From: Diplodia intermedia
Lineage: Eukaryota > Ascomycota > Dothideomycetes > Botryosphaeriales > Botryosphaeriaceae
Length of the DNA: 64,000 nt
NCBI GenBank assembly: GCA_021495925.1
Contig: JAKEKT010000026.1
Coordinates: 1-64,000, forward strand
Direction: 5' to 3'
This document shows, one piece after another, positions 21,470 through 33,330 of this stretch; position 1 is the stretch's first letter, and each line of letters begins with the position of its first letter. A model generated the notes under the pieces. The model was not told the DNA's origin. It made no database searches and saw only the letters and a program-made list of their open reading frames with translations. The position numbers and the translations under genes were made by a program.

Positions 21470-22674
21470 CTACATTATCAAAGTGCAAGCTGATTGTAAT
21501 ATGTTCTTCGGAAGTTGAGGATAGTCCCAACCGAGACTGGCGGCAGCCAAGGCTGGAAGACTGGCCTGATCCTCCCTGCCAGGCCTTCCTGGGCCCGTCA
21601 TATCCTATGGATGTGTCAGCGCAACACAGGCTGGGGTACGAATGATATACAAACAGGCTTCATGTTAACATCAAAAAGCGCGAAACGCGATCTCTTCTTG
21701 TTCCTGAAGCGTCGAGCATCGATACGGATAAGAGATTTCGTTCGAAGGTAGCGTGCTGCGGCCTCGCATTCTCTGGCCAGCTGCTCATAGGCTGGGTCTT
21801 CGCTGGCTTCCTCAGGAGAAATGACGCGGGAGTTGGCCGTGACAGCAACCACGCCGTTGTAGGGGGCGATTTCGTCAACGTGATTGAAGCGGACGACAGT
21901 TGGCATTGCCCAGTAGTCGGGGGCGTTCGGCAGAGGGTGGCATGACTGTCACAGTCGCTTCTTGTCCTGATAGGTACTCCTGATCATAATGTCTGTGTCT
22001 GGGGATTCGGAGAAGAGACTCTGCGTGACTGTGGAGCTTTTGGAAGGATGAGCAAACTTCGACGCCGTGACTACCACGTCCGCGAAAGGGTTTCGCAACG
22101 AGCGGCCAGGAGCGGGAAGAGATATCCTCGCAAGCCAGTGATGCTTTAAGGTCATCCTGATCGCAGACAGTAAATGATTTAGGAAGGGTGAAACCGCGCA
22201 ACATCAACATTCCGTTCACATAGTCCTTGTTGTCATAAGTATCCATAAAGAGCGGCGGTTGACCAACGACGCGAACGCCATCCTGGTACGGGATTAGAGC
22301 AGAGGAGGCTTGCAGCGGTTGATTTTTTTTTGAAAAGAATGGTGTTTGCCCACAGGCACGTAGCGCCAGCCTTCACAGTGGCTACAATGCCTTGCTCGTG
22401 ATCGGGAAAAACCCCCAGTCGGCATCATTCGTCGGGTTGGGATTTTGCGTAGGAGTTGCGACAGAAATGCGGCATTGCTCACAAAGCACGTATGCAATGT
22501 CTGCCCCCGAGTCACGGTACCTTACAAACAACCAGCGGTGTTCAGGCGGAGATGATCTCTTCCCAGAAACGTACCGCCTGGTTTTTTCGGCTTGCGCACT
22601 CCGTCGATGAGAGGCGGATCCAGCGCTTGGTAGAGAACGGCAACTCGGGTACGGGGGTTGAGTAGGGGCCGCAT
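21470..22674 (-). pseudogene. ATP-grasp (D-Ala-D-Ala ligase-like) gene with frameshifts
   Basis: Minus-strand reading recovers a fungal ATP-grasp protein from start to stop: MRPLLNPRTRVAVLYQALDP, DGVRKPKKPGG, an intron near 22510-22570 joining to YRDSGADIAYVL, then ANTILF, LQASSALIPYQDGVRVVGQP, LVAKPFRGRGSHGVEV, EATVTVMPPS, YWAMPTVVRFNH, ALFDVNMKP, an intron at 21605-21654 and MTGPGRPGREDQASL. The frame breaks at three places: a G5T5 run near 22410, an A9 run near 22323-22331 and a C5 run near 21920. Splice sites and all other motifs are preserved, so decay is recent or the indels are sequence errors. Related enzymes ligate amino acids or similar carboxylates using ATP; the substrate here is unknown. 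Confidence 0.8.
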
Positions 22675-22864
22675 GGTGCTGATGCGGGAGCCCGAGGAGA
22701 GCGACAGAAGGCTGCTGTGAGTAACGAGAAAGTGGTGGTCGAGCGAGCGGACTGCGCCGAGACCTTCGGACTCTTTCCGACGGACTAATCCGCTGATAGC
22801 ACTCGGGTGAAACGAAGAGGGGTGGTTCGTATTGAATGAGGTGATCTGCAGAGTGGGGTGTACG

Positions 22865-24965
22865 CTATGCCGTTACCGCGTTCCCGAGCCCTTCGACTCC
22901 GTACGTTTCAAACCACTCTAGATCAAACCATCTGCTCATGTCGCCCAGCTCGTCGGAAAACACATCAGCGGAATCGAACAAGGCATCGAAGCTCTGCTCC
23001 GTCCCATCCTGTGCTCCGACCGGCTGTTCTGGACCAAGCTCAGTAGCTACGGGCTCTTGACGTCTCCTCCAAGACTCCGATGTTGCTTCTGCCAGACGGT
23101 CAAACTTCACTCGCGCATCCTTTGCAACAGACCACGTCTTGCCCAGCGCCTCGAGTGTCTCCGAACACCGCCGGGCATGCTCAGCGAACGTGTTCCTCGC
23201 TCGTGCGCGAATGGCAGGACTGATCCAGAGACAGTAAAGCATGGTAATGGCCGAGACAAAGATGCTGTGGCCTGTGAGCCATGAGTTCATCATCTGGCCG
23301 AAGCGATGCAACTCATAATAGATCCTGATCGTTTCCGTGGCGCTGTCGAAGCAGATGTTTAGTGCTTCAGGCGCAGGCCGAGGGAATGCTGGGCTCGGAC
23401 GGTACAGCAGCATGACGCATTGGTGGTATTTGAGCTCAATCGACGGCATGGAACGATATGAAATGGCACGGGCAATTCCACTCGCTCTCCGTGATAATGT
23501 CCGCCGGGCGTGTTCCAAGAGTCCTTTGCAAGATGCATGAACTGCCCTCTGCCAACCCTCAAAGTCGCTTGGCCAAGGGAATCGTCTCGGAGACTGTGCA
23601 ACGCGATGGATCATCAACTTCACCTCAGCTACGATGCGGTCGAAACGAAATGACATGTTTGCCGCGTAAAAGCCATGATGTGGAGGCTGCTCGCTGCGTA
23701 TGCGCTTCGGCTGGCGCTCATTGGACCGGTCTTCATTGATGGGTGTGCCGGTGGATAAAGGTTGTAGAGCTTGGGAAGCACCCTCGATGGCATCGAGATC
23801 GACCTCGTCTGATCCTTGCTGTCCGGGAAATTCTATGTCAATTGCTTCGTCCCGCAGAGTGAGCGGGCGACCCAAGGTTGTGCAGAGTGTGCGATCTAGC
23901 GAGTAGGCCGACCAAAAAACACCGCTTCTTATGTCGTGTGCAGCAACGGTGCCTCCGAATCTGATATGCGGCCTGCCAACATCTGTTTCTGGAGGCAGGT
24001 CAGCAATGTAGTCTGATGGAAGGGCTGGCGGGGCTCACCCATAGGCTGCTTTCTCTGCAAACCCAAGTCCAAGCAACTAGCGAGGATGGTGTGGGTCAGG
24101 AACCAGGCATTCGAGCCCCCGGGGAAGCAGAAGCTGCTGAGGACGAGGAGAAGCAGGATCTGAACAGCCTGGACGGACTCATGCAGTGGTATATCGGCCA
24201 GAAACTTGATTGAGGCAGCGAGATAGGAGGCCGAGGCAAAATCTGCTCCGAGCTGTGACTCCAAGGCACGGGAACCGATGGCAATGATGAGGAAAAGCAT
24301 GCACATGTCTGAATCGGTGGCGGGGGAAGGATCGACTAGACAGTTTTCAACAAGGTCGTCGACATGAACCTCGTCCAAGAATGGATACAGATGCTGGAAC
24401 TGGTCAAAATAGGCAGCAACAAAACGGTGGATCTCGGGAAGCGAAGGCAAGTGTGAGGCAGAAGGGACTTGGGAGAGGTGAGACTGCGGCAAGTCGGCGG
24501 AGAAGCGGGTCGACAGTCCCTGGGTCTGAGGCGCTGACGCAAAGATCAAACGAGCGAAGGCTACACCGGATGAAGGGCCGAGATACTTTGGAGAATTGGC
24601 GGCTTGCAGCGAGAGCAGGCCAACCTCATGAGCGAGCGGCTGCTCGGGACCGATGCAAGGAGTGACTGGGGTGTGAGTTTGGATGACACTGGCGTTTGCC
24701 GGCGATGGAGGAACTTGGCTCGTGAGTTGAGTCTCAAGCTCACGAACGCGGGCCTCGAGCTCGCGGATGTACCTGGGTGAGGTCAGTGGGCTGCTCGGCG
24801 TGGCTTGAAGTGGGAGGCGCACCTCTTCTCGGAGCCGGCACTCTCCTCGCAGGGTACTCGGGCCTTGAGGCAGTTGGAGCAGGTGGGCAGCAGGCCATCG
24901 CACTTGACCTTCCGGTTTCTGCATCGGATACAAGCGATGGGCTTCTTGGGTGGTTCGGGCGGCAT
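22865..24965 (-). CDS. Zn2Cys6 transcription factor
   Basis: A 666-aa regulator from minus-strand exons 24823-24965, 24039-24772 and 22865-23988; both introns are 50 bp and phases close. Residues 12-39 form the binuclear cluster CIRCRNRKVKCDG...CSNCLKARVPC. Splicing joins SEKR to YIRELEARVRELE, the usual linker and dimerisation coiled coil. The second splice leads within about 25 residues into VFWSAYSLDRTLCTTLGRP, the signature of the fungal-specific transcription factor middle domain. Without the second splice the frame would stop early, so the model is sound. It acts in the nucleus on inverted or direct CGG-type sites. Its position directly downstream of the GMC oxidoreductase, on the same strand, makes that gene a possible target (inference). 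Confidence 0.9.
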
Positions 24966-25151
24966 AGGTGAGAGCGATGGAGCGGAGCGGGAGCGAAGCG
25001 AAGCGCGGTGGCCTTGACGTGGTGGGAAGTCGTGACCGGTGGCTGCTGCTGCGGCCTCGGCCCGACGCCGCAATTACCCAACGGTGAGCCGTCACAGCCA
25101 GATTTATTGCATCTCAATATACATGGGAGAACTATGGAAAAGCATCAAACT

Positions 25152-27199
25152 CTAAGCAGAACCGCTAAGGATAATGTCGGCGGCCTTCTCGGCGATACCG
25201 TACACAGTCCCCATAGTGTGAGCCGCAGGAACAAGGGGCATGACACTGCCATCGACAACGCGCAGCTTCTCAACACCGTAGACTTTGAGCTGGGCGTCGA
25301 CGCACGCTCCCTCCTCCTGCCTACCCATGTGACAGGAGCCAACAGGGTGGTAGACGGTGGTTGCACTATTGCGAATCACCGTCTCGATGGCGGCGTCGGT
25401 GGTGATATTGGAGCCGGGAACAAGCTCAACAGGGTTCAGAGGAGCGAAAGCGGTGCTGTTGAAAAGGGCACGAGCGAACTTGACAGCCTCCACCAACACG
25501 GCGACATCCAGCGGGTTCTTCAAGAACGCCGAGTCTGCCAGCGGAGCGTCAAAGGGGTCGGTCGATTGGATCTTGACACTCCCGCGGGAGAACGGGTGCA
25601 TGAGAGCGACTACTACAGTTCCATCAGAGGGAATGGCCTCAATAGTAGCAGCGTCAGAAGCTACAAGAGTCTCGGCAAGCTGCTCGTGCTGGGAGGCGTA
25701 GCCAGTGAGGAAAGACGAAGGAGTATCAGCATCGAGGTGGTCACTCGGGTTTTGAGCAAGAGCCTGGTCGTGCAGAGACGAGCCAGCGGTGGTGTAGTTC
25801 TCCGTGGGCAGGAAAAACAGAATATCACCCGTGGCGGTGGAGTAGGGGCCCGTTTTCTCACTGTCGTACTGAGCACGCGCTTCGGCAGCGAACGTCGTGT
25901 TGGACTGTAGGTTGGCGGCCTGCAGAGCAAGATCAATGTTGTGGACGATGGGAACCATGACGTGATCGTGGAGGTTGTATCCAACGGGGAGGTCAACAAC
26001 TGGGGTGATGCCGAATTGGTCGAGTAGAGAAGCTGGACCAATGCCTGACAGCTGCAGGAGTTGGGGCGTGTGAAGAGAGCCCGCGGCAAGGATGGCCTCC
26101 TTGCTGACTGCGACGGTCTGGCGAGCCGCAGTGGCTGATGCAGCAAATTCGACGCCAGCGACGGTGGTGCCGTTCAAAACCAGCTTGGTGACATGAGTGT
26201 TGGCGAGAAGATGGAAGTTACTGCGTTCAGCGGCGGTATCCCAGTAGCCCTTGCGAGCAGAGCTTCTCGTGGCGGTGGTTGGGTCTTGAGCATGCGTCAT
26301 CCAATAGGCGCCGAGAGCCTCACCATTCTGGCCATCTACGGGGATGTTGATGCCAAGTTCCTTTGCACCCGCAACGTAATATTCTGGAGACACGTCAATC
26401 GAGCCGCTACTGGCACGGGTCCTGGGCTTTCACTTACCAGTTGATGGCCAAAACCAGGGAGAGTACGATGCGTGGATGCGACCATCGATACCATGGGCTG
26501 ATTCATCATAGGTAATGTTGTACTGCTCGGCGATGTCCGCATTCGGCGGAGAGAAGATTTCACTCTGATCAATATTCAGCGTATGCTCGTGTTTCTTGTA
26601 TCAGTCCGATTTACCTTCTTGAGGAACGGTAGGAGACCTGACCAGCTCCATCCCTCATTGCCTAAGGCCTCCCATCGATCGTAGTCGTGGACAGAGCCAC
26701 GATGCTGAAGCATACGGTTGAGCAGTGTTGATCCGCCGACAGCCTTTCCTTGAGGAATGGAAACCGCACGGTTGTTCACGTCGGCAGTCGCGACGTAGGA
26801 AATGTTCCAGTCATACATTGTCCCGACTGCTCCGCCTGAAAGGCCAGGAATCTCAATGAAGTCCTCTGCTTGGTCGCTAAAAACGGAATATCAGTACCAG
26901 TATATCTTTGCAGGTACCGAGACTGGGCCTACAAATCCCCGGCTTCGATCACAAGGACTGAAGCATCTGGATCATCGTCAATATCGTAGAGAGTAGACAG
27001 TCCAATAAAACATACCCGGACTTTCGGATAGACGATTTGCGACCGTTAGACCCGAAGCACCACCACCGATGATAACATAGTCGTAGCAAGGGAGCAGGCC
27101 GCTTGAGTTCTTGATGATGCGCGGCTTGATGGTTGAGGGATATGCAAGAGCTTGGGAAAGCATCCCCACTAATGCGGCGGTCGAGAGAGTCAAATGCAT
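25152..27199 (-). CDS. GMC oxidoreductase (FAD), secreted
   Basis: A 612-aa flavoprotein from five minus-strand exons: 27016-27199, 26933-26966 (34 nt), 26615-26876, 26438-26564 and 25152-26383. It begins with a signal peptide (LTLSTAALVGMLSQALAYP). The FAD-binding motif is YDYVIIGGGASGLTVANRL, followed by LVIEAG and, after the substrate-binding half, YHPVGSCHMG and PAAHTMGTVYGIAEKAAD, which carry the active-site His of the family. The family includes glucose, aryl-alcohol and choline oxidases/dehydrogenases and some secondary-metabolism enzymes; the substrate cannot be told from sequence. Unspliced, the gene would read as three fragments. Only 186 bp separate its stop from the start of the zinc-cluster regulator. 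Confidence 0.92.
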
Positions 27200-29380
27200 T
27201 GTGTGGGACGTTGAGGATGATGCAGCGCGAAGGAGCGGCAGCATTTGGGGGATTGGGGCGAAAAAAAGATACATGCGGGTTAATTTATATGCCTGCCTCA
27301 TTTATCGCGTTAGAGAAACCTTCTTACCTAGGGCCAGTAGTTCGCCGGTTGCCGATCTCAATCCCGTGCTTGGTGTGAGTGCCGGCCTCCTTGGCGCCGT
27401 CCTAACTGATTTCGAAGAAGCGGGAGCGCCTTTTGTCGTATCCCGAGACTCTGCGCCTGATCTCGGTAGTTTGTTGTGTTCGGCATTGTGTCCTGTTTCA
27501 GCCTCCCGTTTCGCCATGGTTTTTAGCCGCCGAGGCTGAGAAAGCCAGTCCAGTAATGATGATGGTGGCTGTGAAACGCCACCTCCAGACCATCCGGGTG
27601 CATGCGTACTGCGGAGACTGATACATCAATTGACAATGCTCAACCGATCGACGAGCGTTTTCTGTAAAGGCGCCGGCCAGCCCAATGCGTGAAGCGCTTC
27701 GATAAGAGAGTCATGCAGCCCCAGAGGAGATGACAGTTGGCCCAGTGTCAGGCTTAGCCTCTGGTGACACAACCAACATTCAGGATTAGTAAACCGTCGC
27801 GAGCTCGAGTTCTACTTTGTGCTGTTGTTATTGGCACGGTGCCGGTTAGCAGGCGTTCGGTAGTGCAAACACAGTCGGCACATCAAGCCACCATTCGAGC
27901 ACAGACCATGCCCCTGCAGCTGGTGGAGGCCTGAATAGTTCGTGAATGCTGTGCTGCAGCTGACCTTTATTGCCTAGGCAGAGTCTGTGTAATGTCGCTG
28001 AAGCCATGTGATGCTCTGAGAAGCGCCTATACTAGCAATCGGTGCGGAATCAGAAGCGATTAGTGGAAGAGATTGATACGGGCCAAGACTCGGCCTGAGA
28101 TCGATGGCGAAGATAGATGAGGTATTGACCCCGGATTGTCAAGCGAAACATCGGCATTGTACATACCTGCGCTCACATCTTGACTGCCGAAGGCTCATCC
28201 CGTCTGCATGATTATTTTATACTTCGACTAACCTACAAGTCTGGGTCCCGTCCCAACCCTGCCGACTTTGATCGAGCTGCGACACCTCCGTTCCGAGGCA
28301 TTGTACATACATCGCTGTAGCTGTGAGGAAGTGAAGATTTAGGATGCTAGCCACGAGGCGATGGACATAGAACATGATGACTTGGTCACTTGACGGGTAG
28401 GATGAATTGAGTAGTCATGTAAGATTGTTTTTGACACGCAGGGGAATCGTGTCTGCGGTGGCTCACACCAGCATTGAGCAAGGAGACTGGGCAGCAGGTG
28501 GGCTGTAACAGCGGGGGTGGCGGGGAAGCATGACTACACGGGTGATTCCGTGGAGATTCAAGGACCAGCAGTTGTCAGAGGCTTCAGTGTAGCGACGCTG
28601 GGCGTGTCAAGCGCCTTAGCTTGGTGTTCTCGACTCAACAGCATAAGAAGGATATCCAGTCTCCCTGCCATAGCGTAAGCGAATCTTGGCCATGGTGGAT
28701 TAGTGGGTTGGCGGACGCCGATGGGATGACGCGGACGCCATTGCCGGTTCAAGCAGCCGGTATAGGGCATCCGGCTTTACCGAGGACAAGGATGTCATAA
28801 ATGCCGTCTTGAAATTTTTCCGGAGACAGTGCGAAATCACTGCTGGTTCTCGGAAGCACGCATCCGGTCCGAGAGACAAGGAAAATCGGCGACGGTTGGC
28901 GGGCGTGCGAGAGCAACGAGTATGGAAAGGCGATTCCTGGCGCCGGAGCCGGAGCAGTACTCCGCTGTTCCAAACACTCAACCTGGCATGCAATCGGAGA
29001 CCTGAGGGTGGCCGGAGCAGACTGGCGTGTCTTGAGCAGGGGCACGAGTCGTGGAAGCGGAGGATGACGGAGTGAGAAGGGGATCGCTTTGCAGGGTAGG
29101 GGAGAGCCTCGGAGGGACTAGGGTTGCGGTGCACAAGTGAGTGACATGAGCGATGGACGAGCGGCCGGAGGTGTGTTGCGTGTCGTCAAGGAAGGCCGGC
29201 CTTCATGCGATGCGATGAAGCAGGTGGGGCGTGTGGGCGGAATGCATCCACGACAAGAGCGGGCGGCGGGGCGGAAGCGGGCCTTGGCACTGCGTCGGGC
29301 GCTCGGACGCGCGGCTGTGAAGTCAGGGCAACTTTTTTTTTTGGCCTCTCAAACATCCTTCTCCAAATCACATATCCACC
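27200..29380. other. Intergenic, no supported gene
   Basis: About 2.2 kb between the divergent GMC oxidoreductase and NOP4. Frames on the minus strand at 28558-29134 reach 144 codons but show no domain, signal peptide or splice continuity. It should contain both promoters. The last 300 bases are GC-rich and end in a T9 run and the ccaccATGG start context of NOP4. Confidence 0.5.
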
Positions 29381-31651
29381 ATGGGCCCCCACCGCAAGAG
29401 GCTGCGCCTTTCTGAGGATGGCACCGCTGTCGCATCCCCTTCCGCCGACGGCCCTCATTCTGAGCCTGCCATTGCCGCCGCCGACGCCCCCACCGACAAC
29501 AACACTGGCCTGAAGCATCGCCGCCAGCTCTTCGTACGCGGCCTGGGCACCACCGTTACCACCGATGAGTTGACCGACCACTTCTCGCAATCTTTCCCAA
29601 TCAAGCATGCTGTCGCCGTCCTCGACAAGGAATCCAAACAATGCAAAGGCTATGGCTTCATCACGTTTGCCGACGCTGAGGATGCTGCCCGTGCCCGCGA
29701 CGAGTTCGACGGCTCCCAGCTACAAGGCCGGAAAATCAACGTCGACCTCGCCGAGCCTCGCCACCGCGATCCCGAGCATGGTATCAGCCAGCCTGCCAAG
29801 GCTGCCGTCGAGGCCAAGAAGAGGAAGGAGGAGCAGATGCAGCCCAGCCAGTCCAAGCTGATCATTCGCAACCTGCCTTGGAGTGTCAAGACCGAGGACC
29901 AGCTCACCAAGCTCTTCCTCAGCTACGGCAAGGTCAAGACCGCCACCCTGCCCAAGAAGTCCAACGGCATGCTCGCCGGCTACGGCTTTGTCACATTGAG
30001 AGGAAGGAAGAACGCGGAGAAAGCGCTGGAGGCTGTCAACGGCAAAGAAATCGATGGCCGTACCCTGGCCGTCGACTGGTCTGTCAACAAGGAGACTTGG
30101 CAAAAGGTCCAGGACCAAGCAGCTGACGACGAAGACGCCAAGGCGTCGCCCGCCTCCGACGAGGATGAAGACGACGACGAGGGCGAAGACGAAGATGAAG
30201 ATGACGAGGAAGAAGAAGACGTAGATGACGAGGAAGATGATGACGATGAGGAAGAAGATAGCGATGACGAGGAAAGATACATTGACGAGGCGGAGCACGA
30301 AGCCCCACGAACCACGAATTTCTACAGCACGACCACTCTCTTCATACGCAATCTTCCATTCACATGCACGGACGAGGAGCTCGAGGAACACTTTGAGCAG
30401 TTTGGCGGCGTTCGGTATGCCAGAATCGTCATGGATCGTGTGACCGAAAAGCCAAAAGGCACTGGGTTTGTCTGTTTCTTCAAAGACGACGATGCCCTCG
30501 CCTGCCTGAAGAATGCACCAAGGCAGCAGAACCCGCAGAACCCCAAGGACAAGTCCGCTCCGATTGCTGCCCATTCAGTGCTGCAAAACACCGAGGCCGA
30601 CCCGACCGGACAATACACCATGGACGGTCGCGTTTTGAACATCACCAAGGCGGTGGACCGGAACGAAGCTGAGAAGCTCACCGCCGAGGGTGTCGCACAT
30701 CGTTACAAGAGAGACAACGATAAACGCAAACTCTTCCTACTCTCTGAGGGAACCATTGCGTCTAACTCGCCGCTCTACAAGCTTCTTTCTCCTGCCGAGG
30801 TCCAGCTCCGTGAGGCGAGTGTGAAGCAGCGGAAAAATTTGATCGAAAGCAATCCTTCACTCCACATGAGCTTGACTCGCTTGTCTATTCGCAACATCCC
30901 TCGTACGGTTTCTTCGAAGGACCTCAAACAGCTTGCTCGTCAGGCTATTGTCGGCTTCGCCAAGGACATGAAGGCAGGGAAGCGCTCGCCCTTGTCGCAA
31001 GAAGAGCTCCGACGTGAAGACGACGAAATGCGCCAGGCCGACAGGGAGAGAAAGAAGAAGGGCAAGGGTGTGGTGAGGCAGGCAAAGATCGTATTCGAGA
31101 ACAAGGATGGAAGCAAAGTCACCGAGAACAGTGGTGCTGGACGCAGCAGAGGCTACGGTTTCATTGAGTACTACACGCACCGCCATGCCTTGATGGGTCT
31201 CCGATGGCTCAACGGCCACGCCATAGATTACCAGGCAATGGAGACCCAAAAGAGCAAGAAGATGTCGCCTGAGGACATCAAGGACAGAAAGAAGCGTCTG
31301 ATTGTCGAGTTCGCCATCGAGAACGCACAGGTCGTTCAGAGGAGGAGGGAGCTGGAGGCGAAGATGCTCGAGAAGACCCAGAAGAAGGCCGCTGAGGACG
31401 GTAGCGGCTCTGAGGATGATGGCGAGGGAGAAGGAAAGACTCAGAAGAAGGGTCGCAAGGGTGGAAAGAGTTTCAAGAGCAGTGCTAAGGGCGCGGAAAA
31501 ACGCAAGAGAGGGCAGGATGATGAGGAGGGCTCGTCGAGTAAGAAGAACGATAAATCGGCGCCGAAGGACGAGAAGCTTGCCAAACAGCAAAGGATTATC
31601 GCGAGGAAACGACAGATGCGCCGTGCCCGCGACAAGGGCACCAAAAGGTGA
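29381..31651 (+). CDS. NOP4: Nucleolar RNA-binding protein NOP4 (RBM28)
   Basis: Intronless gene of 756 aa. NOP4 binds pre-60S particles in the nucleolus and is needed for 27S pre-rRNA processing. Four RRMs can be read: RRM1 from about residue 47 (QLFVRGLGTTV, GYGFITF), RRM2 from about 156 (KLIIRNLPWSV, GYGFVTL), RRM3 from about 318 (TLFIRNLPFTC, GTGFVCFF) and RRM4 from about 504 (RLSIRNIPRTV, GYGFIEY). A run of about 50 Asp/Glu lies between RRM2 and RRM3, and the C-terminus is a long Lys/Arg-rich tail, as in nucleolar proteins. Length and layout fit yeast Nop4 and human RBM28. High confidence. Confidence 0.95.
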   Translation: MGPHRKRLRLSEDGTAVASPSADGPHSEPAIAAADAPTDNNTGLKHRRQLFVRGLGTTVTTDELTDHFSQSFPIKHAVAVLDKESKQCKGYGFITFADAEDAARARDEFDGSQLQGRKINVDLAEPRHRDPEHGISQPAKAAVEAKKRKEEQMQPSQSKLIIRNLPWSVKTEDQLTKLFLSYGKVKTATLPKKSNGMLAGYGFVTLRGRKNAEKALEAVNGKEIDGRTLAVDWSVNKETWQKVQDQAADDEDAKASPASDEDEDDDEGEDEDEDDEEEEDVDDEEDDDDEEEDSDDEERYIDEAEHEAPRTTNFYSTTTLFIRNLPFTCTDEELEEHFEQFGGVRYARIVMDRVTEKPKGTGFVCFFKDDDALACLKNAPRQQNPQNPKDKSAPIAAHSVLQNTEADPTGQYTMDGRVLNITKAVDRNEAEKLTAEGVAHRYKRDNDKRKLFLLSEGTIASNSPLYKLLSPAEVQLREASVKQRKNLIESNPSLHMSLTRLSIRNIPRTVSSKDLKQLARQAIVGFAKDMKAGKRSPLSQEELRREDDEMRQADRERKKKGKGVVRQAKIVFENKDGSKVTENSGAGRSRGYGFIEYYTHRHALMGLRWLNGHAIDYQAMETQKSKKMSPEDIKDRKKRLIVEFAIENAQVVQRRRELEAKMLEKTQKKAAEDGSGSEDDGEGEGKTQKKGRKGGKSFKSSAKGAEKRKRGQDDEEGSSSKKNDKSAPKDEKLAKQQRIIARKRQMRRARDKGTKR

Positions 31652-33081
31652 AGCTGAAGAATACTGTAGTAAGGTGCACAATATCATTGGTGTTCGGCGT
31701 TGATGCGGCATCGTGGAAGGAATAAAAATAGCAGTCTTTAACGAAATGGAAGAAGTACTCCTCGGTCCCCGTCGAGGAAGCCATCTCAAACCCCTGAACT
31801 CATGCGGAAAGAAGCGATGACAAGCTGACTGCATGCCCCTTATTTCCCGCTTCAACACCGTTGAGTCTGTACGTCTGTACCCCTTCACGCGTCATCCATT
31901 TCCGCGGGCCTTGTCATTTGCTTCGTGGGGTCGTTGATGCACATAGCCTGCTGTGTCAACGTGCAGCAGACAGCGGAATATCGCGTTTTATGATATTAGT
32001 ACGACCCCTGGCTTCGTTGAGCGCTGAAGGATCGAGCGGGCCGGTCCATGGTGCCGCACGCCCGATCCACCAAGTAGTGCTTGCCACATATGCACGACGC
32101 TGAAAACGATGCTTCATTCATGTCGCGGCTGCAGCAACCCGTTTGAATCAGCACAGGAACCAGAGCCGAGCGCTGAGAATATTCCTCACCTGAGCATGGT
32201 GCTACACCGGGCGGAATCACGCTCTGTTGCCGCCCAGACGAAAGGATTCCTTATGTGACCCGTATCATCTTAGAAGTTGATGCTGAGTCCCATTGGCCTT
32301 GTGTGACGAGACCATATCATCAGATGGTACGGCGTTACCACTGATCAGTTCAGAATCTCTGAGGAGACCTTGGCGTACGAAAGCCTTTCGCACCTTCCAC
32401 CGATACCCGTGCAGGGATTCGGCGGGAAGGAGCACCAGAGTTGCCCTGCGACTCTGAGAGCATTGACCCCGTTTTGCCGTATTGGATTCCATGACTTGAC
32501 TCAATCTAGGGAAGCTAAAACGGGATTCTGTGAGCAGTCGGAAGACTTGCTTCGTTTTGCGACGCGGCGGATGAGTTGGCGGAGATGGCTCCAGGGTGGC
32601 CGGCTGTATGACCGCCTCAGAAAAAGGAGGAGCTGGACCTTGGCGTATAAAAGGTGCTGCGACTGGCTACCGAGAGTGCCATCCAAAGCAAACGGTGGCA
32701 ATATTCCTTCAATCTTGGTTCAGCAAAAAGCTCGCGGTTGTCCTTTGTTTCCTTTTAACATCAATCAGACGCGTGGCTGCACAAGCTTCAAGCTCTTATC
32801 CTTTGACACTTCGACATCAGTCGTCAGCCGAACCCAGACACACAAACACTTGCACACACTGAAAGCCTCGTACGTATATGATCGTATTATCCCTAGCCCG
32901 CCACGTTCGCTCCCGTCTGACATGCGCCACTGCCGCCGCCACCGACACACAGTCGTTGCTAGATCAGTCCCTGACCAATCAAGAAGATCACAGGCTTTAC
33001 TCGCCTCCCGACCATCTACTCATTTGGATCCTCAACTATACTCGACCTCACCGCTTCTTCGACCGGCCATCTTGAGCCACA
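31652..33081. other. Intergenic, no supported gene
   Basis: About 1.4 kb. A 326-codon frame (32370-33350) overlaps the small gene at 33082 in another frame and has no domain character, so it is not called. Probably 3' flank of NOP4 and promoter of the small Cys/His gene. Confidence 0.5.
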
Positions 33082-33330
33082 ATGTGCCAATACGAAGCGA
33101 TCCACTACCACTGCAGCCACGTGAGTCGACGGCTGATCAAGCATTGCCACTTTGCGCGCAACGACCCCAACCACCAGTGCTTCGGTGCTTGGAGCATCAA
33201 GAGGGAGTGGAGGCAACCTTTCGAGAATTGTCCGACATGTGTGGCGGCCGGTTCGCCGCAGCAAGTCAGCGCGGCTCCAGCCTCCGTCCCGCCGCAATCA
33301 GGACGACGCTTCGGTGGACAAAAGATGTGA
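33082..33330 (+). CDS. Small Cys/His-rich protein, 82 aa
   Basis: Single-exon frame starting in a good context (ccacaATGT). The first 55 residues have paired metal-type ligands, HYHCSH, KHCHFARN, HQCFGAW and CPTC, and read like the small conserved Cys/His-rich proteins often seen in Pezizomycotina genomes, whose function is unknown. A zinc-binding fold is inferred. The last 27 residues are Ser/Ala/Pro-rich. No signal peptide. I am fairly sure it is a gene because of the ligand pattern; I cannot name it. Confidence 0.6.
   Translation: MCQYEAIHYHCSHVSRRLIKHCHFARNDPNHQCFGAWSIKREWRQPFENCPTCVAAGSPQQVSAAPASVPPQSGRRFGGQKM

Noticed and set aside
28558..29134. Minus-strand frames of up to 144 codons upstream of NOP4
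   Set aside because: No domain, no splice continuity, no plausible start context.
29720..30574. Minus-strand frame of 284 codons opposite NOP4
   Set aside because: Antisense of the acidic GAx-rich NOP4 region, giving Ile/Val/Phe runs; not a membrane protein.
30857..31888. Minus-strand frame of 343 codons opposite the NOP4 3' half
   Set aside because: Shadow of NOP4; its Leu-rich character comes from antisense Lys/Glu codons.
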